Below are positions 16,504 to 23,804 of a stretch of DNA of 64,000 bases, piece by piece. The position numbers and the translations under genes were made by a program. The stretch is from Spirochaetota bacterium (lineage in GTDB: Bacteria; Spirochaetota; Spirochaetia; Treponematales; Treponemataceae): the NCBI GenBank assembly GCA_023438065.1, contig JAEXRH010000008.1, positions 306,640 through 370,639 of the forward strand, in the 5' to 3' direction. Every line of letters starts with the position of its first letter. The first letter of the stretch is position 1. The notes below the pieces were generated by a model. That model saw nothing but the letters and a program-made list of their open reading frames with translations. It ran no database searches and was not told the DNA's origin.

Positions 16504-16573
16504 TACTACCAACTGAAGATACTGTTTAAAAAGTGCGTGCGTGCGGGGTGACTCACGCGAGGGAATGGTAACC

Positions 16574-18166
16574 ATGGTAAATCAAGCATACGCGCTCTCG
16601 CATGTCGTTATGGCCCTTGCCCTCGCGGTATCGGCGATCCTCATCGCGCTCGGGAGGAAGAGTAGGCCTTTCGTTGTATACGCGGCCTCGTTCAGCATGC
16701 TCGCGGTTTCCTATCTCCTTTATTTCACCCGGCTCGGAGAGGAGAGTCTTTACTTCGCCGCGAACTTCACGATTTTCGCGAGTCAGTGCGTTTTCACGTG
16801 GGGCGTGCGGGAATTCGACGGGAGACGCCGACCGTGGCCCTGGCGCTTTTGGGGGTATCTCGCGCTTTTCGCGATCTTGCAGCATTATGCGGTGTATCGA
16901 TACGGCAACGATAACGCGACAAGGGCGCTCAGCGGTTTTTTCGGGGCGCTTGCCGCGCTCGAGTTCCTCGCCGTGCTCAAGAACGGGATCCCCTGGCTTT
17001 CGCGGGGCGCGCGCGTGAAGGTGTGCGCGGTTTTCGCCGCGATCACGGCGTACCAACTGACGCGAGGCACGCTCAACGCGATTAACGTCGTCTCGGGAAC
17101 CGAGCGCTTCGCGATCGAGTGGCTTACGGGCACCACGATAGTCTTTTCTATGGGATTCTCGACGCTTCGCATGGCGGTGATCGTAATCCTCGATACCGCG
17201 CGTCTCTTGCGCGAGATGGAGGAAAAGAACGAGGCGCTCGAAAATCTCGCGCTCAAGGACACCCTCACCGGCCTCTTTAACCGGCGAACCCTCGAGGCCG
17301 CCTTCACCGCCGAGTGCCAGCGGCAAGATCGCTACCATTCACCGCTTTCGCTCGTGATGATCGACATCGACCATTTCAAGCGCGTGAACGACGTGTACGG
17401 GCACGACGAGGGCGACCGCGTCCTCGTCGAGGTCGCGCGGCGGGTGAGCGGGAACCTTCGGGAAACGGACCTGCTCTTTCGGTGGGGCGGCGAGGAACTG
17501 CTCATTCTCGTGCCGGGGACGGGGATCGCCGGCGCTACGAGCCTCGCGGAGAAGGTGAGGCGGGACCTGTTCGCCGAGCCGATGCCGACGGTCGGGGTCA
17601 TAACGGCGAGTTTCGGCGTCGTTGAACGGAACGAGGGAGAGTCCCGCGAGGCCTGTTTCAAGCGCGTTGACCAGGCGATGTACGCGGCGAAGATGCGCGG
17701 GAGAAACAGGGTCGAGGCCTGGAGCGTCGAAACCCTCTCCCTCGGCGTTTCGATGCGGATCGACTGGCGGCACGAATGGGAATCGGGTATCCGGCTCATC
17801 GACGAGGAACATCGAAATCTCATCGAGCTCGGCAACGAGCTTTTAAACCGCGCGCTCGCGCACGAAAGTCGCGACATGATTCTCCCCGTCCTTGATCGCC
17901 TGATCGAGGATATCCGGACGCACTTCTCCGAAGAGGAGGGAATTCTCGCCGAGGCGGACTACCCCGATCTCGCGGAGCATCAGGAAATCCACGCACGGCT
18001 CATCGCGGACGCGAAGACGACGCGAAACGCGTTCGCGGAAAACGGCGAGGACGCCGCGAGCCTTTTCAGGCTGATAGTCGAGCGGATACTCGTCGATCAC
18101 ATGCTGACCGTCGACGCGAAGTTCTTTCCCTACGTCGCGCAACGCCGGAACGATCCGGGCGCGTGA
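16574..18166 (+). CDS. Membrane diguanylate cyclase with C-terminal hemerythrin domain
   Basis: 530 residues. About seven N-terminal membrane helices (5-200) lead through a short coiled coil (REMEEKNEALENLA) into a GGDEF domain. The active site is GGEEL (305-309) with a product-inhibition I-site RETD (296-299) five residues upstream. The C-terminal ~130 residues are a bacteriohemerythrin: HEW (His400), DEEHRN, FSEEE, HQEIH and DHMLTVD supply the di-iron ligands. This suggests c-di-GMP synthesis under O2 or redox control. The ATG at 16574 is chosen because GAGGGA is 9 nt upstream, whereas it would abut ATG 16565. The stop overlaps the next gene's start. Confidence 0.92.
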   Translation: MVNQAYALSHVVMALALAVSAILIALGRKSRPFVVYAASFSMLAVSYLLYFTRLGEESLYFAANFTIFASQCVFTWGVREFDGRRRPWPWRFWGYLALFAILQHYAVYRYGNDNATRALSGFFGALAALEFLAVLKNGIPWLSRGARVKVCAVFAAITAYQLTRGTLNAINVVSGTERFAIEWLTGTTIVFSMGFSTLRMAVIVILDTARLLREMEEKNEALENLALKDTLTGLFNRRTLEAAFTAECQRQDRYHSPLSLVMIDIDHFKRVNDVYGHDEGDRVLVEVARRVSGNLRETDLLFRWGGEELLILVPGTGIAGATSLAEKVRRDLFAEPMPTVGVITASFGVVERNEGESREACFKRVDQAMYAAKMRGRNRVEAWSVETLSLGVSMRIDWRHEWESGIRLIDEEHRNLIELGNELLNRALAHESRDMILPVLDRLIEDIRTHFSEEEGILAEADYPDLAEHQEIHARLIADAKTTRNAFAENGEDAASLFRLIVERILVDHMLTVDAKFFPYVAQRRNDPGA

Positions 18167-18723
18167 TGATCGGACTCGAGACCGCGCGGCTCGTAGTTCG
18201 CGATCACCGTCCGGACGACCTTGCCGGCCTTTCGGCGCTTCTTACCGATCCCTCGGCGATGCGCTACCTCCCCGAGCTTTTTTGCGCGGACGCCGCCGCC
18301 GCGCGACGGAACCTTGACGATTCTCTCGCGGAAGCGTCGCTCCGGGAGCGCACGAAGTATTTTTTCGCGATCGAGGAGAAGGAGACGGGCGCGTACGTCG
18401 GCGAGATCGGCTTTACGATCGAAGAGCGCCGGCCATCGGGCTCTCGGGCAGATCTCGGGTATTTTCTCCTTCCTGCCTTTCGCGGGAAGGGCTACGCGAC
18501 CGAGGCGGGGCGCGCCGTCGTCGATTTCGCCTTCGCCCGGGCGGGCGTGTGGAAGCTCCAGACGGGTTGTCTCAAGGAGAATGTCGCGAGCGAGCGCGTG
18601 ATGCGTAAGCTCGGCTTCTTGCGGGAAGGTCTCCTTCGCCGCCATCAATGGCACGAGGGTCGCTGGAAGGACCGGCTCGTCTATGGGCTTTTGCGGGATG
18701 ACCCGAGGGGCGATGCTGTCTGA
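18166..18723 (+). CDS. GNAT-family N-acetyltransferase (RimJ/RimL type)
   Basis: 185 residues with the GNAT fold of the RimJ/RimL-like group: LETARLVVRDHRPDDL at the N-terminus, GYFLLPAFRGKGYATEA (acetyl-CoA-binding RxxGxG/A) and the late motif NVASERVMRKLGF. The likely substrate is an N-terminal or small-molecule amine; it cannot be specified. The start ATG at 18166 overlaps the last base of the upstream TGA. A GTG at 18163 is an alternative giving one extra residue. Translationally coupled to the GGDEF-hemerythrin gene, although a functional link is not evident. Confidence 0.88.
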   Translation: MIGLETARLVVRDHRPDDLAGLSALLTDPSAMRYLPELFCADAAAARRNLDDSLAEASLRERTKYFFAIEEKETGAYVGEIGFTIEERRPSGSRADLGYFLLPAFRGKGYATEAGRAVVDFAFARAGVWKLQTGCLKENVASERVMRKLGFLREGLLRRHQWHEGRWKDRLVYGLLRDDPRGDAV

Positions 18724-18757
18724 GGGGACCGTCCCGTCGGTGGGGGACTCACGGGGC

Positions 18758-18814
18758 CTTCCCGCGACGGAGCGCGGGAAGACCTTCGATCGACGCGGGC
18801 GCCATTGGCGCCCG
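18758..18814. terminator. Two stem-loops between convergent genes
   Basis: CTTCCCGCG (18758-18766) pairs with CGCGGGAAG (18773-18781), and CGGGCGCC (18796-18803) pairs perfectly with GGCGCCCG (18807-18814). The second stem ends 6 nt from the stop of the HEAT gene. Neither has a T-run, so terminator function is inferred from position. Confidence 0.5.
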
Positions 18815-18820
18815 AATCGC

Positions 18821-20020
18821 CTAGTTTGCCTCGGGGATCTTCGTCAACGCGTCCTTCACGAGCCTGAGGATGTTCGCGTCGTAGTCGATGAATTGCGCCG
18901 CGTCGAGGGAACCGCGAACCTTCGGATTCTTGGACATTGCCATGCTCGCCACGATCTGCCTGATGAGCGATTTGTCGCGCGGGGTGTTCGCCTTGCTCCG
19001 CTCGAGTTCGTTGTACTCGGATAGCCGGGATGCGAGGTATTCGGCCGCGGGATCCGAGCCGTTCACGCCGAGCGCGACGTAGGTTTTAAGGGTCTCGTCG
19101 AGCGTTTCGTCGTTCTTCCTGTCCATTTTAATGACCTCGAGATACAGCGGAACCGTTTCGGGTGAGCTGTCGCGGAGGGCCGTAAGCCCGACCGTCGCGG
19201 TCGTCCGCATCTTGATAACCGCGGCCCTCGTCGCCGGATCGTGGGTAACGCGATCGATACCGACCCTCAGGGCCTTCCTCGCGAACGCGATCTTGCTCTC
19301 CGCGGGAGCCTTCGAGGCGAGCTCGGTCTCGAGCGCTATTCTCTTTATCTCGATGGAAGGATTCCCCTCGAGTATCTTCGCGAGACTCTCGCCCGGGTCG
19401 TCGACCATCGTGAGCGTCGCTTCCTTCGCCGTTTCCTTGACTCTCGAGCTTGAGGGATACCATCCGAGCGACGCGAGGAAAACCGCCTCGTAGCCCTCGG
19501 GGGCGCGCATGGCGTTGAGTCCCTGCACGAGGCCGAGCGCGATGATCTCCTGGTCGCGCGCGATCGACGGTTTCGGTCCGGTATTTATCGCGGAGAGGTC
19601 GAGCGCGAGTCGCGGGGCGTACTGTGTCGCCCGGATCTTTCCGAGCGCGACGGCGGCCTCTCCCCTGAGCACGGATTCCGTGGCGTCCGTATAGGCGCGG
19701 AACGCGAGTTCCGCGGCCTCGGGGCTCTTCAGGTTCCCGAGCTCCCGGACCAGAAGCCGCGCGAGCAGATTTTTGTCGTTTCTGGCCGCGACCGTCCCCG
19801 TCTCGATACCGCCGGTGAGGAGCTGCTCGAGACCCTGGGTGAGAATCGGAACGAACTCGCGATCCTGGAATTCCATGATCTTGAGGAGAACCGCGATCCT
19901 CTGGCTGTCGGTATTCGCGTCGCGGTATATCTTTTCCCACACGACGGCCTTGTCGTCGAGCGCGAAAAGCGGTGTTGCGAGAAGCGCCATGGCGATGAGC
20001 GCGCCGATTGCTGTTTTCAT
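18821..20020 (-). CDS. Exported HEAT-repeat protein
   Basis: 399 residues. The signal peptide MKTAIGALIAMALLATPLFA (about 1-20) is clear and there is no lipobox cysteine. The mature part is helical, built of ~35-residue HEAT-like units, for example LARLLVRELGNLKSPEAAELAFRAY and SVLRGEAAVALGKIRA. Such proteins are scaffolds; no catalytic residues are seen. The ATG at 20020 follows AAGGAA. It lies 37 nt after the YD-like lipoprotein gene and is probably co-transcribed with it from the consensus promoter at 21028-21057. Envelope function unknown. Confidence 0.75.
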   Translation of the reverse strand: MKTAIGALIAMALLATPLFALDDKAVVWEKIYRDANTDSQRIAVLLKIMEFQDREFVPILTQGLEQLLTGGIETGTVAARNDKNLLARLLVRELGNLKSPEAAELAFRAYTDATESVLRGEAAVALGKIRATQYAPRLALDLSAINTGPKPSIARDQEIIALGLVQGLNAMRAPEGYEAVFLASLGWYPSSSRVKETAKEATLTMVDDPGESLAKILEGNPSIEIKRIALETELASKAPAESKIAFARKALRVGIDRVTHDPATRAAVIKMRTTATVGLTALRDSSPETVPLYLEVIKMDRKNDETLDETLKTYVALGVNGSDPAAEYLASRLSEYNELERSKANTPRDKSLIRQIVASMAMSKNPKVRGSLDAAQFIDYDANILRLVKDALTKIPEAN

Positions 20021-20057
20021 AGGTTCTTTCCTTGTCGATGAATTATGGCGAACGCGG

Positions 20058-20990
20058 TTACCGAACCTTGGTCCGGACGGTGAACGGGGCCCAGGTTTGG
20101 CGTTTTATCTCGATGACGCGGCCCGTCCTGTCGGCGTAAACGATCTCGATCGGGTTCCCGTCGGCGTCGTTCGCGTAGGTCGTCGTCGAAAGCGTCGCCC
20201 CGAACGCGTTTTTGCGCTCTTCTTTCGCGAGAAACCTGCCGTTCCAGGTGAGGAGCTTTCTCGAAACGAGCGATCCCGCCGCGTCGAATTCCTCCTCGGC
20301 AAGGGGCAGCGCGTTAGCGAATTCCTCCGCCGCGAGCCTTGCGAGCGCGGCCTTTGCCTTCGCGTCTTCCTTTGCCTTGCCCTTCCCCTGGCTGGTCGCG
20401 TCTGACGCGAGTTTCGGCTCGGGGTAAACCTTGACGAATTTCTTTACGACGGATCCCGCGGCGTCCCGCACCGTGATCGTGGCGAGCCTTCCGGAGTCGT
20501 AGCCGTATTCGGTCGCTACCGAGCTGCCCGAGGCCGTCTTTACCGTCCAGCGGATCTTGTTGCCCTTCGCGTCGTATTCATATTCCTCGGAGGCCTGGAA
20601 CTCCCCTTTGGGGTTCATTTGCACCTCCGACGCGATATGTCCGTCCTTGACCGTCCGTATGGATTTACCGAGCGTCTCGCCCGCGGCGCCCGAGGTTATG
20701 ACCGTCGTCGTCCCGTCTGAACCGGTCGAGAAGGTTTTTTTCGAGGTCAACGTCTTTTCGCCTGAATAGGTTTCCTCGGAAACCTGATTTCCCTTGTCGT
20801 CGTACGACCGCGTCACGACGCCCGAGATCATTCCGTCGGGGTAGGCCGTTTCCGTTCGCGTGATTGCCCATATCCGTACGTCGGCATAGAGCGGCTGTTT
20901 CTCGGATTTTGCGCTTGCTCCGCTCGACGCGCACGACGAGACGAGAAAGGCGCCAAGAAGCGTCGCCGTTGCCAGCATGGAATATTTCAT
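20058..20990 (-). CDS. Lipoprotein with YD-like repeats
   Basis: 310 residues. The lipobox LVSSC (Cys at about 20) follows a hydrophobic signal. The mature protein has repeated D-x-x-G-N motifs (YDDKGNQV, YDAKGNKI, YDSGRLATI, NDADGNPIEI), reminiscent of YD/RHS-type beta repeats, interrupted by an Ala/Lys-rich helical linker (GKAKEDAKAKAALARLAAE). The ATG at 20990 has GGAGG upstream, better placed than the ATG four codons earlier. Likely periplasmic or outer-membrane anchored. Transcribed divergently from the FecR/PQQ gene. Confidence 0.75.
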   Translation of the reverse strand: MKYSMLATATLLGAFLVSSCASSGASAKSEKQPLYADVRIWAITRTETAYPDGMISGVVTRSYDDKGNQVSEETYSGEKTLTSKKTFSTGSDGTTTVITSGAAGETLGKSIRTVKDGHIASEVQMNPKGEFQASEEYEYDAKGNKIRWTVKTASGSSVATEYGYDSGRLATITVRDAAGSVVKKFVKVYPEPKLASDATSQGKGKAKEDAKAKAALARLAAEEFANALPLAEEEFDAAGSLVSRKLLTWNGRFLAKEERKNAFGATLSTTTYANDADGNPIEIVYADRTGRVIEIKRQTWAPFTVRTKVR

Positions 20991-21027
20991 GAGTCCTCCC
21001 AAAAGCGTGAAAGTCGGTATTACGATA

Positions 21028-21057
21028 AGTATAATCCGGTGAAAATAGCGGTGTCAA
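21028..21057 (-). promoter_or_regulatory. Consensus -35 promoter of the lipoprotein/HEAT operon
   Basis: Minus strand: TTGACA (21052-21057), 18 nt, TATACT (21028-21033). This is the strongest -35 hexamer in the window. Confidence 0.75.
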
Positions 21058-21080
21058 ACTACGTATTGGCGATGGAAATG

Positions 21081-21108
21081 TTGATATTTCCGTTATAGCG
21101 GGTATATC
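21081..21108 (+). promoter_or_regulatory. Promoter of the FecR/PQQ lipoprotein gene
   Basis: TTGATA (21081-21086), 16 nt, TATATC (21103-21108), arranged back-to-back with the divergent promoter at 21028-21057. Confidence 0.5.
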
Positions 21109-21156
21109 ATACTGTAAAAGAAACGCAAAAAGTATCCATAAGCAAGGTCGTATCAA

Positions 21157-23334
21157 ATGAAACAGGGAAAGTTGCGTCGGTATTTCACGTTGGTTTGCGC
21201 GATCGCGATCGCGTTTTCAGGCTGCGGCCCCAAGAAGACCGCGGGACCGGAAAACGGCAAGAACGGAGATCCATCGATTCAGGGAATCGTGACCTTCGTG
21301 TGCGGACCCGTCGAGCTCCTCAAGGCGGGTTCCCCGTCGACGCTCGATATCGGAATGAGCGTTCCCGTCGACGCGACGGTTACGACCGGCTCCGACGCTA
21401 CCTGCGAGATTCAGTTCGCCGAGTACGGCAGCGTTCATCTTTCCCCCAACTCAAAACTCTCCGTATCGCATCTCCTCCGGGACGCGACCCATACCGAAGC
21501 CGAGGTGAAACTTGCCGTCGGCTCCGTCGTATGCAAGGTTCGCAAGCTTTCCGGGAACGATCGCTTCAACGTGCGCACCCCGGAAATGGTCGCGGGCGTG
21601 CGGGGTACCGTCTTTCTCGTGAGTACCGACGGCTTGACCTCCTCGAAAGTCGCCGTAACCGAGGGCTCCGTCGCGGTTTCCCCCGTCTCGACCGTGACCG
21701 CCCCCGCGAGCGCCGGCGGGGCGGACGATGACGCCTCCGGGCAGGCAGCGGTCTCAGCCATGTCAGAGAAGATCGTGTCGGCCATGCCCCTCCTCGCGAT
21801 GGGCGAGGAGGTTGTCGTCACGAGAGCCTCCGTCGAGGAAGCCGATCGCATGATCAAGGAAATGTACGCCGATCCCGCGAACTCGGGCGATACGCCCGGC
21901 GCGGCGACCCTCGAAAAGATCGCGAACGCGGCGAAGGCGATGAGGCAGGCCGGCGTGACCGGAAAGCCGATAACGAGCGAGACGCGGTCCCTGTTCGATT
22001 CTGCCGCCAATCTCGAGATACGCGACCTGAAGCTCCCCGTCCGGGACGAGGGCGCGGACTCGGACGCGAAGGAGAATGCCGCCGAAAGCGATGAAGAGCG
22101 CCTCGTAAGCCTCACCGTGAGCGTGGAACCGGCCGACGCGACCGTGTCGGTTAACGGCGCGACCCTGTCGAAGGGCGCGTTCCGCGGGCTTTTCGGCAAG
22201 GACGAGGCGATCGAGCTTGCCGTTGCCAAAGAGGGCTTCAAGGATTATCGCGAGACCGTCGCGCTTTCCTCGGGAGCGGCCGTGACGCGCGCCGTGCGCC
22301 TTGAGCCCGGCGAGTCAGCGCCTGAGGCCAGGACCGCCGCCCCCGATCCGCTCGCCGTGCGCGCAGTCCCCGTCTCGCGGGCGAAGCTCGTCGCGATATC
22401 GTGCGACGGCGGCTCGACCGTCGCCGCGAGCGATGCCGCGGGAACGGTATATTGTCTCGGCTCCGACGGCAAGGCCCGCTGGAGCCAGGCGACCGGCAAC
22501 GGCGCCAACGGGAACAGTCCCGCGGTGCTATCCGGCGGCGTCGTCGCGTACGCGGGCGATCGCGCGCTCGTCGTCCTTGACGCGGCCACGGGCGCGAAGC
22601 TGTGGCAGAAAACCCTCGGCAAGGGCGACTCCGGCCTCTTCGGGCGAAGACCCGCGTTCGCGGGCTCCGTTCTCGCGATGAGCTCCGACGGCGGTATCGT
22701 CGGTTACGACGCGAAGACGGGAGCCGAACTTGCGCGCTTCCCGTTAGCCGACGGCTCGGACATGAGTCCCGCGTGCTCCGGCGGCGTTTTCTACATCGCG
22801 TCGAAATCGGGAGTCTTTCACGCGATCGATCCCGCGACCATGACCGGGAAGGCTTCGGTTTCGACCGGAGCCATGCAGCCCGTCGCGAGCGCCCCCGTCA
22901 TCGCGGGCGATCTCGCGATTGTCGCCGATCGGCGCGGGCAGGTGATCGCGGTATCGCTTTCGGCGATGACCGTGAGCTGGCAAAGACGCCTCGATCCCGC
23001 GAAGAGCGTCGAGGTGTTCTCCGATCCCGTCGTGGCCCGCGATTCCGTCTACGTCGCCGGAAAGAGCGCGCTCTACGCGCTTTCGCTCGCCGACGGGTCG
23101 CCGCGCGTTCAGGCGATTCAGGGAATCACGACGCAGCCGTGCTTCGCGAATGGGTATGTCTGGTGCGGGGCGGGAAGCGCGCTCCTTCAGATCGTTCCTT
23201 CGACCGGCGCCGTGGCCGCGAAGCTTCCGCTACCCGCGTCAGCGTCAGGCAAGCTCGCCTTCGACGGCGAGCGGCTCTATGTCCCGCTTGCCGACGGATC
23301 CGTCGGAATTCTTTCGCTCGATACGGTGAAATAA
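21157..23334 (+). CDS. FecR-PEGA-PQQ-propeller lipoprotein
   Basis: 725 residues. Signal peptide with lipobox AFSGC. Order: a FecR domain (about 40-190; GSDATCEIQFAEYGSVHLSPNS and TPEMVAGVRGTVFLVS), a helical linker, a PEGA-type beta domain (about 315-375; VSVEPADATVSVNGA), then a PQQ-like beta-propeller (about 405-725) with repeated blades such as GDRALVVLDAATGAKLWQKTLG. Stand-alone FecR proteins of this type are not anti-sigma factors; they are thought to bind envelope ligands. The propeller resembles BamB-like scaffolds, with no PQQ enzyme motif evident. Probably periplasmic and lipid-anchored. The ribosome-binding site is weak. Confidence 0.85.
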   Translation: MKQGKLRRYFTLVCAIAIAFSGCGPKKTAGPENGKNGDPSIQGIVTFVCGPVELLKAGSPSTLDIGMSVPVDATVTTGSDATCEIQFAEYGSVHLSPNSKLSVSHLLRDATHTEAEVKLAVGSVVCKVRKLSGNDRFNVRTPEMVAGVRGTVFLVSTDGLTSSKVAVTEGSVAVSPVSTVTAPASAGGADDDASGQAAVSAMSEKIVSAMPLLAMGEEVVVTRASVEEADRMIKEMYADPANSGDTPGAATLEKIANAAKAMRQAGVTGKPITSETRSLFDSAANLEIRDLKLPVRDEGADSDAKENAAESDEERLVSLTVSVEPADATVSVNGATLSKGAFRGLFGKDEAIELAVAKEGFKDYRETVALSSGAAVTRAVRLEPGESAPEARTAAPDPLAVRAVPVSRAKLVAISCDGGSTVAASDAAGTVYCLGSDGKARWSQATGNGANGNSPAVLSGGVVAYAGDRALVVLDAATGAKLWQKTLGKGDSGLFGRRPAFAGSVLAMSSDGGIVGYDAKTGAELARFPLADGSDMSPACSGGVFYIASKSGVFHAIDPATMTGKASVSTGAMQPVASAPVIAGDLAIVADRRGQVIAVSLSAMTVSWQRRLDPAKSVEVFSDPVVARDSVYVAGKSALYALSLADGSPRVQAIQGITTQPCFANGYVWCGAGSALLQIVPSTGAVAAKLPLPASASGKLAFDGERLYVPLADGSVGILSLDTVK

Positions 23335-23341
23335 AATATAC

Positions 23342-23370
23342 TTGCCACTATCGCGTTTTCCGTTCATACT
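23342..23370 (+). promoter_or_regulatory. Promoter of the H1-like gene
   Basis: TTGCCA (23342-23347), a 17-nt spacer and CATACT (23365-23370), 32 nt before the ATG. Confidence 0.6.
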
Positions 23371-23402
23371 AAAGTATCTTAATTTTTCCGAGAGGTATTG
23401 AA

Positions 23403-23639
23403 ATGGCAAAGACCGCACCGCTTTCCAAGATCACCAGCAAGATCGCCGCGCTTGAGGCGAAGTCCGCGAAACTCACCCAGGAGATCAAGGCTCTCAACGC
23501 CGCCGTGAGCGCCGAGTCCAAGAAGCTCGCCACCGTCGCGAAGGCTCCCGCGAAGAAGCCCGCCGCCAAGAAGCCGGCCGCGAAGAAGCCCGCCGCCAAG
23601 AAGGTTGTCGCGAAGAAGCCCGTTGCCCCCAAGGCGTAA
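23403..23639 (+). CDS. Histone H1-like Lys/Ala/Pro-rich protein
   Basis: 78 residues. The N-terminal ~45 residues form an amphipathic, coiled-coil-like helix (ITSKIAALEAKSAKLTQEI), and the C-terminal ~32 residues are tandem AKKPA repeats ending KKPVAPKA. The composition matches eukaryotic H1-tail-like bacterial proteins (Hc1/AlgP-type) that bind DNA non-specifically. GAGAGG precedes the ATG. It has its own promoter and a strong terminator, so it is a stand-alone, probably well-expressed gene. The DNA-binding role is inferred from composition. Confidence 0.8.
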   Translation: MAKTAPLSKITSKIAALEAKSAKLTQEIKALNAAVSAESKKLATVAKAPAKKPAAKKPAAKKPAAKKVVAKKPVAPKA

Positions 23640-23670
23640 CGAACCGAATCGCGCGAACGCGCGGTAATGA

Positions 23671-23704
23671 CAGCCTGTCGACGATCGACAGGCTGTTTTT
23701 TTTT
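23671..23704 (+). terminator. Intrinsic terminator of the H1-like gene
   Basis: A perfect 11-bp stem, CAGCCTGTCGA (23671-23681) with its complement at 23685-23695, a 3-nt loop and nine T (23696-23704). Confidence 0.95.
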
Positions 23705-23804
23705 GCGGAAACGGCATTGTGCCGGCTTCAGTCACCGGTTACGGCGCGCTCGCGGGCGCATGGATAAGGCCGGGAAGGACAGGAATCGCGCCGAGCGGCG
23801 TTTC

